This document shows positions 55,924 to 64,000 of a DNA stretch of 64,000 nt, in pieces (position 1 is the first letter of the stretch; every line of letters starts with the position of its first letter). The position numbers and the translations under genes are program-made. The stretch comes from Thauera butanivorans NBRC 103042 (GTDB lineage Bacteria; Pseudomonadota; Gammaproteobacteria; Burkholderiales; Rhodocyclaceae). The stretch covers positions 1-64,000 of the forward strand of contig NZ_BCUG01000018.1 of NCBI RefSeq assembly GCF_001591165.1. Direction: 5' to 3'. A model generated the notes under the pieces. The model saw nothing but the letters and a program-made list of their open reading frames with translations, was not told where the DNA came from and searched no databases.

Positions 55924-57687
55924 ATGAGCGCCGACCCCAAAGCCCTGCTGACCGACCTGCTGAAAACCGCGCTGAAGAGCGTGGCACCGGATCATGCCGA
56001 TACCCCCGTCCTGCTCGAGCGCCCGAAACAGGCGAGCCACGGCGACTTCGCCACCAATCTCGCGCTGCAGCTCGCCAAGCCGCTGAAGCGCAACCCGCGC
56101 GAGCTGGCGGCGATGCTGCTGGCCGAACTGCCGGCGTCGAAGCTGGTGGCCAAGGCCGAAGTGGCGGGCGCGGGCTTCATCAACTTCGCGCTGGCCGCCG
56201 ATGCCAAGACCGCGATCGTCGCCGACGTGCTGGCGAGGGGCGCGGACTTCGGCCGCGGCGCGGCCAAGGGCGTGAAGGTGCTGGTGGAATTCGTCTCCGC
56301 CAACCCGACCGGGCCGCTGCACGTCGGCCACGGCCGCGGCGCGGCCTACGGCGCTTCGCTGTCGGACGTGCTGGCCTTCGCCGGCTTCGACGTCACGCGC
56401 GAGTACTACGTCAATGACGCCGGCCGCCAGATGGACATCCTGGCGCTGTCGACCTGGCTGCGCTACCTGGCGCAGTTCGGCATCGAGATCGCCTTCCCGC
56501 CCAATGCCTACCAGGGCGACTACGTCACCGAAATGGGCCGCGACATGCGCGATGCCCATCAGGACCGCTTCGCCCGCGTCACTGCCGGGCAGGTGCTGGC
56601 CGGCACGCCGGGCCTGCCGCCCGCCGAGCGCAACGACGACGAAGCCAGGCAGCAGCGCGAGGAGCACCTCGACGCGCTGATCGCCAACACCAAGCGCCTG
56701 CTCGGCGACGACTACGCCTGGGTGCATGGTTTCGCGCTGAACGAACAGCTCGGCGACGGCCGCGACGACCTCGGCGAGTTCGGCGTGCGCTTCGACAAGT
56801 GGTTCTCCGAGCAGAGCCTGTTCGACACCGGCCTGGTCGAGCGCGCAGTCAAGCAGCTCGAGAAGCAGGGCCACATCTACGTCCAGGACGGCGCCAAGTG
56901 GTTCCGCTCCAGCGCCTTCGGCGACGAGAAGGACCGCGTCGTGCAGCGCGAGAACGGGCTGTACACCTATTTCGCCTCCGACATCGCCTACCACCTGAAC
57001 AAGTACGAGCGTGGCTTCGACCGTATCATCGACATCTGGGGCGCCGACCATCACGGCTACATCCCGCGCGTGAAGGGCGCCATCGCCGCGCTCGGCCTGC
57101 CGCCGGAAAGGCTGGAAGTCGCACTGGTGCAGTTCGCGGTGCTGTACCGCAACGGCCAGAAGACCTCGATGTCGACCCGCTCGGGCGAGTTCGTCACGCT
57201 GCGCGAGCTGCGCCAGGAAGTCGGCAACGACGCCTGCCGCTTCTTCTACGTGCTGCGCAAGTCGGACCAGCATCTGGACTTCGATCTCGACCTGGCCAAG
57301 AGCCAGAGCAACGAGAATCCGGTCTATTACGTGCAGTACGCCCACGCCCGCGTGTGCTCGGTGCTGAACCAATGGGGCGGCGAAGCGTCCGAGCTGGCAG
57401 GTGCCGACCTCGGCCTGCTGCAGCACGAACGCGAGCTGGCGCTGTGCGCGCGGCTGGCGGCTTTCCCCGAGCTGGTGCAGAACGCCGCCGCCGACCATGC
57501 GCCGCATCAGGTGGCTTTCTATCTGAAGGATCTCGCTGCCGATTTCCACGGCTGGTACAACGCCGAGCGGATGCTGGTCGAGGACGAGGCGCTCAAGCTC
57601 GCCCGCCTGGCGCTTGCCGGGGCGGTGCGCCAGGTGCTGGCCAGCGGCCTCGCGCTGCTCGGCGTGTCGGCGCCGGAATCGATGTGA
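55924..57687 (+). CDS. argS: Arginine--tRNA ligase
   Basis: The 587-aa class I synthetase charges tRNA-Arg. The HIGH-type motif is in ANPTGPLHVGHGRGAAYG near residues 126-143; the KMSK equivalent is degenerate (KTSMSTRSGE), as in many ArgRS. The N-terminal Add1 domain and C-terminal DALR anticodon-binding helix bundle (HQVAFYLKDLAADFHGWYN) are present. The ATG at 55924 is chosen over an upstream frame opening. SPOR, dsbA, PilZ and BtuF-like genes follow closely on the same strand. Confidence 0.96.
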   Translation: MSADPKALLTDLLKTALKSVAPDHADTPVLLERPKQASHGDFATNLALQLAKPLKRNPRELAAMLLAELPASKLVAKAEVAGAGFINFALAADAKTAIVADVLARGADFGRGAAKGVKVLVEFVSANPTGPLHVGHGRGAAYGASLSDVLAFAGFDVTREYYVNDAGRQMDILALSTWLRYLAQFGIEIAFPPNAYQGDYVTEMGRDMRDAHQDRFARVTAGQVLAGTPGLPPAERNDDEARQQREEHLDALIANTKRLLGDDYAWVHGFALNEQLGDGRDDLGEFGVRFDKWFSEQSLFDTGLVERAVKQLEKQGHIYVQDGAKWFRSSAFGDEKDRVVQRENGLYTYFASDIAYHLNKYERGFDRIIDIWGADHHGYIPRVKGAIAALGLPPERLEVALVQFAVLYRNGQKTSMSTRSGEFVTLRELRQEVGNDACRFFYVLRKSDQHLDFDLDLAKSQSNENPVYYVQYAHARVCSVLNQWGGEASELAGADLGLLQHERELALCARLAAFPELVQNAAADHAPHQVAFYLKDLAADFHGWYNAERMLVEDEALKLARLALAGAVRQVLASGLALLGVSAPESM

Positions 57688-57702
57688 GTTTCGGAGAGTT
57701 TC

Positions 57703-58332
57703 GTGAGTCGTGATCGCAAATCTGCCCGCAAGCCTGCGCGCGCGCCGTCGCGCAGCGGCGGCAGTACCCTGATCGGCATCTTCATCGGCCTGGTGTTCGG
57801 TGCGCTGATCGCCGCCGGCGCAGCCTGGTACTTCACCCGCGCCAATCCCTTCCAGTCGGCGCCGACGGCTTCGCGCATGCCGCCCAGCGAGCGCCAGGCG
57901 CCGGCCGCGCTGCCCGGCAAGCCGGGCGACCGCCCGGTGGCGAAGCAGGATTTCGAGTTCTACAAGATCCTGCCCGACGGCGACAACGTGCCTGCGCCGG
58001 CCGAGCCGCCGGCGCGCCCGCAGCGGCCGCCAGTGGTGAACGTGCCTGCGCAGCAGGCGCCGGCGCCGGTGCAGGAAGTGTCGGTGAAGCCGGCCGAGCG
58101 CCTGTACCTGCAGGTGGGGGCGTTCGAGAATCCGGGCGAGGCCGACAACCTGAAGGCGCGCCTGGCGCTGGCCGGCATCGAGGCCAGCGCCCAGCGGGCG
58201 CAACTGGCCGACGGCCGGGTCGTGCATCGGGTGCGCATCGGCCCGTTCTCGCGGCCGGAGGACATGAACCCGACCCGCGCGCGGCTGGCCGAAGCCGGCT
58301 TCAATGCTTCGGTGAGCCGCAGCGCACCGTGA
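57703..58332 (+). CDS. SPOR-domain membrane protein
   Basis: The 209-aa protein has a basic N-terminus, one membrane helix (LIGIFIGLVFGALIAAGAAWY near residues 18-38), a Pro/Ala-rich periplasmic linker, and a C-terminal SPOR domain (LYLQVGAFENPGEADNLKARL and VHRVRIGPFSRPEDM). SPOR domains bind denuded septal peptidoglycan, so a cell-division or envelope role like FtsN is expected. The start is a GTG at 57703 after GGAGAG, 15 bases beyond argS. Confidence 0.87.
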   Translation: MSRDRKSARKPARAPSRSGGSTLIGIFIGLVFGALIAAGAAWYFTRANPFQSAPTASRMPPSERQAPAALPGKPGDRPVAKQDFEFYKILPDGDNVPAPAEPPARPQRPPVVNVPAQQAPAPVQEVSVKPAERLYLQVGAFENPGEADNLKARLALAGIEASAQRAQLADGRVVHRVRIGPFSRPEDMNPTRARLAEAGFNASVSRSAP

Positions 58333-58414
58333 TGCCCGATACTTTCCGGATGGCCGGGAACGCGAAGGCGTTGCCGGCGTCTGAAGGCCGTTATCGAACC
58401 TGGAGTGAGCCTGA

Positions 58415-59050
58415 ATGAACCGTCGTGATGCCCTGAAGCAGCTTGCCGCCGTATCCGCAGCCCTGCCGCTCGCCAATCTCGCCTGGGCCAAGGATCCGTT
58501 CGTGGTCCTGAATCCGGCCCAGCCGACCGACGATCCGTCGAAGATCGAGATCATCGAGTTCTTCCACTACGGCTGCCCGCACTGCCGCGACTTCGACCCG
58601 CTGGTCGCGGCCTGGAGCAGGAAGCTGCCGGCGGACGTCAGCTTCCGCCACGTTCCGGCGATCTGGAACAACCCGCAGCTCGCCGCGCTGGCGCGGCTGT
58701 TCTACGCCGCCGAAGCCTCGGGCGACCTGAAGACGCTGCATGAAAAGGCGTTCGTCGCCGTGCAGGATGAACGCCGGCCGCTGCATACCGAGGAAGGCGT
58801 GCGCGAGTGGATCGACGGCAAGGTGGCCGATCCGGCCAAGTTCATGGATGCCTACAAGTCCTTCGGCGTCAATTCCAAGCTGCAGCGGGCCGATCAGCTC
58901 GCGCGCGCGATGAAGATCCAGGGCGTGCCGACGGTGGCGGTGGATGGCCGCTTCCTGACTTCGGCGTCGATGGCGGGCAGCCACGATGGCGCGCTGCAGG
59001 TCGTCGACCAGCTGGTCGAGCGGATCCGCAAGGAGCGCGGCGGGAAATGA
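58415..59050 (+). CDS. dsbA: Thiol:disulfide interchange protein DsbA
   Basis: The 211-aa periplasmic oxidase introduces disulfides into exported proteins. A signal peptide spans about residues 1-24 (KQLAAVSAALPLANLAWA). The active site is FFHYGCPHCRDF, the classic CPHC, and the cis-Pro loop is GVPTVAVDGRF. Length is standard. It ends with an ATGA overlap into the PilZ gene. Confidence 0.94.
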   Translation: MNRRDALKQLAAVSAALPLANLAWAKDPFVVLNPAQPTDDPSKIEIIEFFHYGCPHCRDFDPLVAAWSRKLPADVSFRHVPAIWNNPQLAALARLFYAAEASGDLKTLHEKAFVAVQDERRPLHTEEGVREWIDGKVADPAKFMDAYKSFGVNSKLQRADQLARAMKIQGVPTVAVDGRFLTSASMAGSHDGALQVVDQLVERIRKERGGK

Positions 59051-59472
59051 GCGGAACGCGCGCCGCGCCAGTGCCGCCCGAAGCATCGGTCGAGCGCCGG
59101 GGTTGCCAGCGCTTCGTCGCCCGGCGCAGGGGTGAGCCCTGCTTCTGGGTGGTGATGGACGGCGCACGCATCCCGCTCAACGATCTTTCCGCCGACGGCT
59201 TCTCGTATCCGTTGGCGACACCGCCCGCCAGCGGCCAGGCCTTCGACTTCGTGCTGCAACGCGATGGCGTGCCGGACGAGATCCACGGCCGCGCCGTGGT
59301 CGTGAATTTCCTCGCGGGGTCGGCGCAGGCGGGTTGTTCTTTCGTCAGCCTCGACGGCGATGGTGCCGAGCGCCTGCGTGACTGGCTGATCGCCCACGTG
59401 CTGATGACCGCGACGGTCCGCATCACCGAAAAGGACGCGGCCGCGATCGTGTCGGGGCCGTCGCTGATCTAG
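59047..59472 (+). CDS. PilZ-domain-like protein
   Basis: The 141-aa protein has the PilZ pattern: an Arg-rich element (ERRGCQRFVARRR near residues 16-28) and LNDLSADGFSY, equivalent to the DxSxxG motif of c-di-GMP receptors. The rest is a beta-barrel-like segment (AGCSFVSLDGDGAERLRDWL) and a C-terminal helix. A cytoplasmic c-di-GMP effector is likely; the RxxxR part is not fully canonical, so binding is uncertain. It overlaps dsbA by four bases. Confidence 0.72.
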   Translation: MSGTRAAPVPPEASVERRGCQRFVARRRGEPCFWVVMDGARIPLNDLSADGFSYPLATPPASGQAFDFVLQRDGVPDEIHGRAVVVNFLAGSAQAGCSFVSLDGDGAERLRDWLIAHVLMTATVRITEKDAAAIVSGPSLI

Positions 59473-59483
59473 GCGGGGCAGGG

Positions 59484-60365
59484 ATGAGCAATCGCCGGAC
59501 CAACGTCGATGCCCTCGGCCATGCGCACGCGCCGGCGGGACCCGGGGCCCGCATCGTCTCGCTGGTGCCGTCGCTGACGGAGCTGATCTTCGACCTGGGC
59601 CTGGGCGAGCGGCTGGTGGGCCGCACCGGCTTCTGCATCCATCCCCGCGACGCCCTGCGCGCAGTGCCCAAGGTCGGCGGCACCAAGGACGTGAAGGTCG
59701 ATGTGCTGAAGGCGCTCGCGCCGACGCACCTGATCGTGAATATCGACGAGAACCGCAAGGAAACGGTCGATGAGCTGGCGGCATTCGTGCCGCATGTGAT
59801 CGTCACGCATCCGTGCACGCCGGCCGACAACCTCCAGTTGTATCGTTTGTTCGGCAGCGTGTTCGATTGCGAAGCCGCAGCGGAAAGGTTGTGCACCGCG
59901 CTGCAGTCCGCGCTGGACGATGCCGCCGCGCTGCGTGCGGGCCTGGCCGACGAAGCGGTGCTGTATCTGATCTGGCGGCAACCGTGGATGACGGTGGCGC
60001 GCGGCACCTATATTGCGGCGATGCTCGAAACCGTCGGCTGGCGTACCTTGCCGGAGGAGGCGCAGACGCGCTATCCGGTGTTCGAGTGGCCGCTGGCGGA
60101 ACAGGCCGGGCGGGTGTTCCTGTCGTCCGAACCCTATCGTTTCAAGGAAAGCCATCTGGCGGAAGTCGAGGCGCTGGGCAAGCGCCCCGCGACGCTGATC
60201 GACGGCGAGATGGTGTCGTGGTATGGCAGCCGGGCGGTCGCCGGGCTGCGCTACCTGATCGCGCTGCGCCGCCGCCTGGCCGGCCTGGTGGCCGATCAGC
60301 GTTCCGGCGCCGCTGCCGGAGCGAGTGTTTCGGCGCTGAAGCGCTCGGGCGTCATCACCCGATAG
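59484..60365 (+). CDS. BtuF-like helical-backbone metal receptor, no signal peptide
   Basis: The 293-aa protein belongs to the ABC-transporter periplasmic-binding type III family (BtuF/helical backbone metal receptor). RIVSLVPSLTELIFDLGLGERLVGRTGFC near residues 22-50 (key part VSLVPSLTELIF) and VGGTKDVKVDVLKALAPTHLIV are typical. No signal peptide is visible and no permease or ATPase gene is adjacent, which is odd for a binding protein. Cobalamin or haem-type binding is possible. Its 3' end overlaps the converging PIN gene by 70 bases. Confidence 0.8.
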   Translation: MSNRRTNVDALGHAHAPAGPGARIVSLVPSLTELIFDLGLGERLVGRTGFCIHPRDALRAVPKVGGTKDVKVDVLKALAPTHLIVNIDENRKETVDELAAFVPHVIVTHPCTPADNLQLYRLFGSVFDCEAAAERLCTALQSALDDAAALRAGLADEAVLYLIWRQPWMTVARGTYIAAMLETVGWRTLPEEAQTRYPVFEWPLAEQAGRVFLSSEPYRFKESHLAEVEALGKRPATLIDGEMVSWYGSRAVAGLRYLIALRRRLAGLVADQRSGAAAGASVSALKRSGVITR

Positions 60366-60763
60366 CGGCCGCGCAGCAGGCGGTGCCGGCCGGCCCGCAG
60401 CAGCAGCTTGTCGCGCGTCAGCAGGTGGCTGGCGCCGGCGTCGAAGGCGATCTCGAGGAATTTCTGGTCGTCGCCGTCGCGGCAGACGGGGAGCGCGCGC
60501 GTTTCGCCTTCGGCCATTTCCGGCAGGACCTCGACCTGGTTGCGATAGTCCGCCAGCAGCGCATGCTGCGCATCCTCGCCGAGCCCGAACCGGGAGTAGG
60601 CGAGCACGTGCCGCAACTCGGTCAGCGCGTCCTCGCGCGACGCGAGCGTGCAGGCACCGCCCTCGATCCAGCCGCGCAGCAGCGCGAGGCGGGGGTCGCG
60701 GAACATCCACAGTGCGAGAATGGTGTTGGTGTCGAGGACGAGCCGGGGGCGCATGGAGGGCAT
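60296..60763 (-). CDS. PIN-domain protein, putative toxin
   Basis: The 155-aa protein has the PIN (VapC-like) nuclease pattern: RLVLDTNTILALW near the start, EDALTELRHVLAYSRFG, and the acidic DGDDQKFLEIAFDAGASHLLTRD region with the conserved metal-binding acids (key part DGDDQKFLE). It matches the group annotated as 'putative toxin-antitoxin system toxin component, PIN family'. No antitoxin gene is adjacent. Two ATGs (ending at 60763 and 60754) are possible starts. Confidence 0.78.
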   Translation of the reverse strand: MPSMRPRLVLDTNTILALWMFRDPRLALLRGWIEGGACTLASREDALTELRHVLAYSRFGLGEDAQHALLADYRNQVEVLPEMAEGETRALPVCRDGDDQKFLEIAFDAGASHLLTRDKLLLRAGRHRLLRGRYRVMTPERFSAETLAPAAAPER

Positions 60764-60780
60764 GGCAGGCGGCGGCAACG

Positions 60781-60807
60781 AAAAACGGGGAGGGTCGCCC
60801 CTCCCCG
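60781..60807 (-). terminator. Rho-independent terminator of phaC
   Basis: On the minus strand CGGGGAGGG and CCCTCCCCG form a perfect 9-bp stem with a four-base loop, followed by TTTTT. It begins 26 bases after the phaC stop, the classic position for an intrinsic terminator. Confidence 0.88.
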
Positions 60808-60832
60808 CTCGCTTCCGGCCGCTTCGCCGCGA

Positions 60833-62659
60833 TCAGGCCGCTTGCGTGGCGTCGATGCGCATCTTGACGAAGGAGCCCGGGGCGTCTTCCAGCACCTTCA
60901 GCTTGCCCTTGGCGGGGTCGCGCGGCTCGGCCTGCTCGCTGTCCATGGCGGTCAGCCACGCCTGCCAGTCGGTCCACCACGAACCCGGGTGCTGCTGCGC
61001 GCCGGCCAGCCAGTCGTCGGGGCTGCCGGGCAGCTTGGCGGCCGGGTTGATCCAGTAGCCGTACTTGTTGGCCGCCGGTGGGTTGACGATGCCGGCGATG
61101 TGGCCCGAGCCGCCCAGCACGAAGCGCACCGGGCCGCCGAAGTTGCGCGCACCCAGGTAGGTGCTCTTCCACGGCGCGATGTGGTCTTCGATGGTCGAGA
61201 TGAAGTAGCACGGCGTCTTGATCTTGCCGAGGTCGATCGGCACGCCGTCGACGCTGATGCCGCCCGGTTCGACGAGGCGGTTTTCCATGTACAGCTTGCG
61301 CAGGTAGAAGCTGTGCATCTTGGCCGGCATGCGGGTGGAGTCCGAGTTCCAGTACAGCAGGTCGAACGGGAACGGATCCTTGCCCAGCAGGTAGTTATTG
61401 ACCACGAAGGACCAGATCAGGTCGTTGGCGCGCAGCATGTTGAAGGTGCCGGCCATTTCCGAGCCTTCCAGGTAGCCGCGCTCGAACATCTTCTTTTCGA
61501 GGCTGGAGACCTGGCCTTCGTCGATGAACACGCCGAGTTCGCCCGGATCGGAGAAGTCGGTCATGGTGGTGAAGAAGGTCGCGGCCGAAATCCGGCCGGA
61601 CTGCTTCTTGGCGGCCAGGTAGGCCAGCGTGGTGGCGAGCAGGGTGCCGCCCAGGCAGTAGCCGGCGGCGTTGACCGACTTCTCGCCGGTCTGCCGTTCG
61701 ATGGCGTCGAGTGCGGCGATCGTGCCTTCCAGCAGGTAGGAGTCGAACAGCTTGTCCGTATGGCGCTCGTCCGGGTTCACCCACGAGATGACGAACACGG
61801 TGTGGCCCTGGTCGACACACCACTTGATGTACGAATTCTTCTCGCGCAGATCGAGGATGTAGAACTTGTTGATCCAGGGCGGCACGATCAGCAGCGGCTT
61901 CTTCAGCACCTTGTCGGTGCTCGGCGTGTACTGGATCAGCTGCATCATGTCGGTCTGGAACACGACCTTGCCCGGCGTCGTGGCGACGTTCTTGCCCAGT
62001 TCGAAGGCAGTGGTGTCGGTCATCTTGACGCGCAGCTGGCCACCGCCGTCCTCGACGTCGCGCAGCAGGTTGTTCAGGCCCTTCAGCAGGTTCTGGCCGC
62101 CGCTCTTGACGGTCTCGCGGAAGACCTCGGGGTTGGTGACGGCGAAGTTCGACGGCGACAGCGCGTCGATGTACTGGCGGGTATAGAAGTTGACCTTCTT
62201 CTGGGTCTGTTCGTCCAGGCCGTCGACGCAGCACACGGTGTCATGGATGTGGCGGGCGGCGATCAGGTAGGACTGCTTGATGAAGTCGAACAGGAAGTGC
62301 TGTTCCCATTCTTCGTCCTTGAAGCGCTTGTCGGTCTTCTCGGGGGCGGCGATCGGCGAGGCGTTGAGGCCGGCGAAGCGCATCATCGAGTGCTGCCACA
62401 GCGAGAAGTAGTCCCACACCAGGTTCATCTGGGCCTGGGCGAGCTTGTACGGGTTTGACAGCAGCTTGGCCATCATGTCCATGAAGGCCTGGGCGATGCC
62501 CAGTTCGTCGGCGGGGGCGGTGATGCCCTTCTTCAACTGGCGGTTCACGTGATCGCTGATCAGGTGCGAGGCACGGCGGGCAACGTCGGCGTAGGTCTTG
62601 GCGACCTCCTGCGGATCGGGCAATTCGGGGCGAGGGGTTTCGGTGGAAGGTGCAGCCAT
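60833..62659 (-). CDS. phaC: Class I poly(3-hydroxyalkanoate) synthase
   Basis: The 608-aa enzyme polymerises (R)-3-hydroxyacyl-CoA into storage polyester granules. The nucleophile Cys is C335 in the lipase-like box AAGYCLGGTLL. The catalytic Asp is in TIEDHIAPW and the His in GGSGHIAGIVNPP. The N-terminal helical domain and SPSNFAVTNPEVFRETV are class I landmarks. A CAGGAG ribosome binding site precedes the ATG. A strong terminator follows. No phaA, phaB or phasin gene is adjacent in the window. Confidence 0.95.
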   Translation of the reverse strand: MAAPSTETPRPELPDPQEVAKTYADVARRASHLISDHVNRQLKKGITAPADELGIAQAFMDMMAKLLSNPYKLAQAQMNLVWDYFSLWQHSMMRFAGLNASPIAAPEKTDKRFKDEEWEQHFLFDFIKQSYLIAARHIHDTVCCVDGLDEQTQKKVNFYTRQYIDALSPSNFAVTNPEVFRETVKSGGQNLLKGLNNLLRDVEDGGGQLRVKMTDTTAFELGKNVATTPGKVVFQTDMMQLIQYTPSTDKVLKKPLLIVPPWINKFYILDLREKNSYIKWCVDQGHTVFVISWVNPDERHTDKLFDSYLLEGTIAALDAIERQTGEKSVNAAGYCLGGTLLATTLAYLAAKKQSGRISAATFFTTMTDFSDPGELGVFIDEGQVSSLEKKMFERGYLEGSEMAGTFNMLRANDLIWSFVVNNYLLGKDPFPFDLLYWNSDSTRMPAKMHSFYLRKLYMENRLVEPGGISVDGVPIDLGKIKTPCYFISTIEDHIAPWKSTYLGARNFGGPVRFVLGGSGHIAGIVNPPAANKYGYWINPAAKLPGSPDDWLAGAQQHPGSWWTDWQAWLTAMDSEQAEPRDPAKGKLKVLEDAPGSFVKMRIDATQAA

Positions 62660-62709
62660 CTTGTTTGAACTCCTGGTTGGCGACCGGAATGTCTCTCCGG
62701 CAGGTTTTT

Positions 62710-63732
62710 TCATTGTTTGCTATCGATGAAACGGATCAGGCCATCCGTGCCGATTTCCCGGCGGAGCTCTCCCCGCTCCTCCAGGTAGTTGAGGTGGGCA
62801 ATGGCCTCCCCCATGGCAAACATGACCTGATGGGTGTCCAGCTCGCGCGGAAACAGTGTCGCCAGCACTTCGCCTGCCGTTCGTGCGCTGCGGCACTCGG
62901 CCTGCAGTGCGGCGCAGCGCTCGCTGTGGTGGGTGACGAGCTGCGCCACTCTCGACCGGATACCCGTGAAAGGTCTGCCGTGCGATGGTAGCACGAGCGT
63001 GTCATCGGGCAAGTTGCAAAGTTCCTGGATCGAGTCGAGAAAGTAGCCGAGGGCATCGTCATGCGGTGTTGCAGCATGGACGCTGACGTTGGTCGAGATG
63101 CGCGGCAGCAGCATGTCGCCGGAGATGAGCACGCCGAGCTCGGCGCAGTACAGGCTGGCGTGCTCGGGAGCGTGGCCGTAGCCGACGATGACGCGCCATT
63201 CCCGGCCGTCGATCGGCACGATGCTGCCGTGGCGCAGGCGCTCGTAGCGCGAAGGCAGCTCGGGGATGCCGCGGCGGTAGGCGTTGCCGCGCGTTGCCAG
63301 GGCCGTCGCCGGGGCGTCGTCGAGTCCGTGGGCGCGGAACTGGGCCACCATGTCCTGCACGTTGTATCCCGGCAGTTGGTGCCAGATGGCGTGGCCGAGG
63401 AGATATTCCCCCAGCGTCATGTGTATGCTGGCGCCATTGCGCGCGGCCAGCCAGGCCGCCAGGCCGACGTGGTCCGGATGGTGGTGGGTGACGACGATGC
63501 GCGTGACCGGGCGCGGATCGGCATCGAGCACGCTGGCCCAGGCCTGGCGGGTGTCGTCCGAACCATAGCCGCAGTCGACGATCACGCGTTCGTCGCCGTC
63601 GTCCAGCAGCCACAGGTTGATGTGGTCGAGCGCGAAGGGCAGGGGCATCCGCAGCCAATGCACGCCGGGCGCGACTTCGGCGGCCTGGGCCGTGGCGGGG
63701 AGGTCGGGAAAGGGGTAGTGCAGTGGGGGCAT
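62710..63732 (-). CDS. MBL-fold metallo-hydrolase
   Basis: The 340-aa protein has the metallo-beta-lactamase zinc motif THHHPDHVGLAAWLA near residues 81-95, a further VGYGHAPEHAS histidine segment and GVLISGDMLLPRIS with the bridging Asp. The C-terminal third (QLVTHHSERCAAL onwards) is a winged-helix-like helical domain found in the LACTB2/ribonuclease-Z-related group of bacterial MBL proteins. Substrate unknown; thioesterase- or nuclease-type activity is possible. It lies 50 bases upstream of phaC on the same strand. Confidence 0.83.
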   Translation of the reverse strand: MPPLHYPFPDLPATAQAAEVAPGVHWLRMPLPFALDHINLWLLDDGDERVIVDCGYGSDDTRQAWASVLDADPRPVTRIVVTHHHPDHVGLAAWLAARNGASIHMTLGEYLLGHAIWHQLPGYNVQDMVAQFRAHGLDDAPATALATRGNAYRRGIPELPSRYERLRHGSIVPIDGREWRVIVGYGHAPEHASLYCAELGVLISGDMLLPRISTNVSVHAATPHDDALGYFLDSIQELCNLPDDTLVLPSHGRPFTGIRSRVAQLVTHHSERCAALQAECRSARTAGEVLATLFPRELDTHQVMFAMGEAIAHLNYLEERGELRREIGTDGLIRFIDSKQ

Positions 63733-63906
63733 CGGTCTGTCTTCCTCGTGGGGCTGTGCGGGAGCGGGCTTGTGGCGGCCTGGCGTTGCTCAAACCGCCG
63801 AAATCTGCTTAACTCTCGCTGTTTTGTTTAATTTTTGGCTTATAAAACAATATCTTGCTGTTTGTGCCGCGCCTCATGCGGTGTCAGCGGCCATCCCGGA
63901 CCACTC
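63733..63906. promoter_or_regulatory. AT-rich divergent promoter region
   Basis: This gap separates the MBL gene (minus) and the MerR gene (plus). Bases 63801-63860 are strikingly AT-rich for this genome, with TATAAA at 63841-63846 and a TTGTTT/AAACAA inverted pair (63824-63829 and 63845-63850). A MerR-family operator would be expected here, but I cannot place a specific -35/-10 pair. Confidence 0.4.
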
Positions 63907-64000
63907 ATGGGCGACGAACAAACCTACACCATCACCGAGCTCGCACGCGAATTCGACATCACGCCCCGTGCGATTCGTTTCTACGAAGACCAGGGCTTGC
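63907..64000 (+). CDS. MerR-family regulator (cut by window end)
   Basis: Only the first 31 residues are present. TYTITELAREFDITPRAIRFYEDQGL is read as TITELAREFDITPRAIRFYE, the MerR helix-turn-helix with the RFYE motif. The sequence resembles LiuR-type regulators of branched-chain amino acid and acyl-CoA catabolism, but the ligand domain lies beyond the window. The gene runs off the right edge. Confidence 0.8.
   Translation, partial: MGDEQTYTITELAREFDITPRAIRFYEDQGL

Noticed and set aside
55903-58554. An 883-aa minus-strand frame across argS, the SPOR gene and dsbA
   Set aside because: It spans three well-supported plus-strand genes and has no recognisable domain.

Overview
The window is chromosomal DNA from a high-GC (roughly two-thirds G+C) betaproteobacterium. 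The gene set and protein styles suggest the Rhodocyclales (Thauera/Azoarcus-like): class I PHA synthase, a DUF3683 FAD/Fe-S dehydrogenase, O2-independent ubiquinone genes (ubiUVT), rquA, DUF1840, and the rpoN-hpf-ptsN-hprK block. This placement is inferred from gene content, not from a marker-gene tree. Coding density is very high. No rRNA, tRNA, CRISPR array, IS element or prophage was recognised, and no gene-free gap exceeds 300 bases.

Layout. 1-1714: EamA exporter and a methyltransferase. 1815-7845: complete urease locus ureD-A-B-C-E-F-G plus a HupE/UreJ permease, preceded by a perfect NtrC palindrome and a sigma-54 -24/-12 element. 7944-15359: FMN reductase, purine and pyrimidine salvage (hpt, upp, pyrE), a YqjD/YqjE/YqjK-like envelope trio, rquA (rhodoquinone), exonuclease III, a secreted coiled-coil protein and a sirtuin. 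15473-22766: a 1293-aa FAD/Fe-S oxidoreductase, a 769-aa DUF3141 protein with a PhaC-like Cys-Asp-His triad, a decayed NodT/TolC pseudogene and a small membrane protein. 22882-34034: PsiF, an FHA protein with a degenerate cyclase domain, ttcA, a pteridine-reductase-like SDR, a MidA-like methyltransferase, a hydrolase, cca, GST, an NDUFA9-like SDR, a soluble lytic transglycosylase and 5-formyl-THF cyclo-ligase. 34075-43603 (minus strand): ilvA, then thiL-pgpA-pncC-recA-recX-lptB-rpoN-hpf-ptsN-hprK, with a perfect LexA box before recA. 43825-46361: ubiU-ubiV-ubiT under a perfect FNR box. 46499-51904: a sodium:solute symporter, a single-polypeptide arginase-ornithine aminotransferase fusion, and ubiB. 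52000-55818: a small HTH protein, a membrane protein and a ZnuD-like TonB receptor with a His/Asp-rich loop next to a 17-bp palindrome. 55924-63732: argS, SPOR protein, dsbA, PilZ, a BtuF-like protein, a PIN protein, phaC and an MBL hydrolase. The right edge cuts a MerR regulator.

Two themes link separate loci. Nitrogen: the fused arginase-OAT would yield urea and glutamate semialdehyde from arginine, and the urease locus, apparently NtrC/sigma-54 controlled, would turn urea into ammonia; rpoN itself lies in the window. Anaerobic quinones: ubiUVT (O2-independent hydroxylation), ubiB and rquA (ubiquinone to rhodoquinone) fit a facultative anaerobe that makes ubiquinone without oxygen and may also make the low-potential quinone used for fumarate reduction. 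The strongest candidates for something little described are the arginase-OAT fusion, the candidate zinc-acquisition cluster with its palindromic operator, and the PhaC-like DUF3141 protein.
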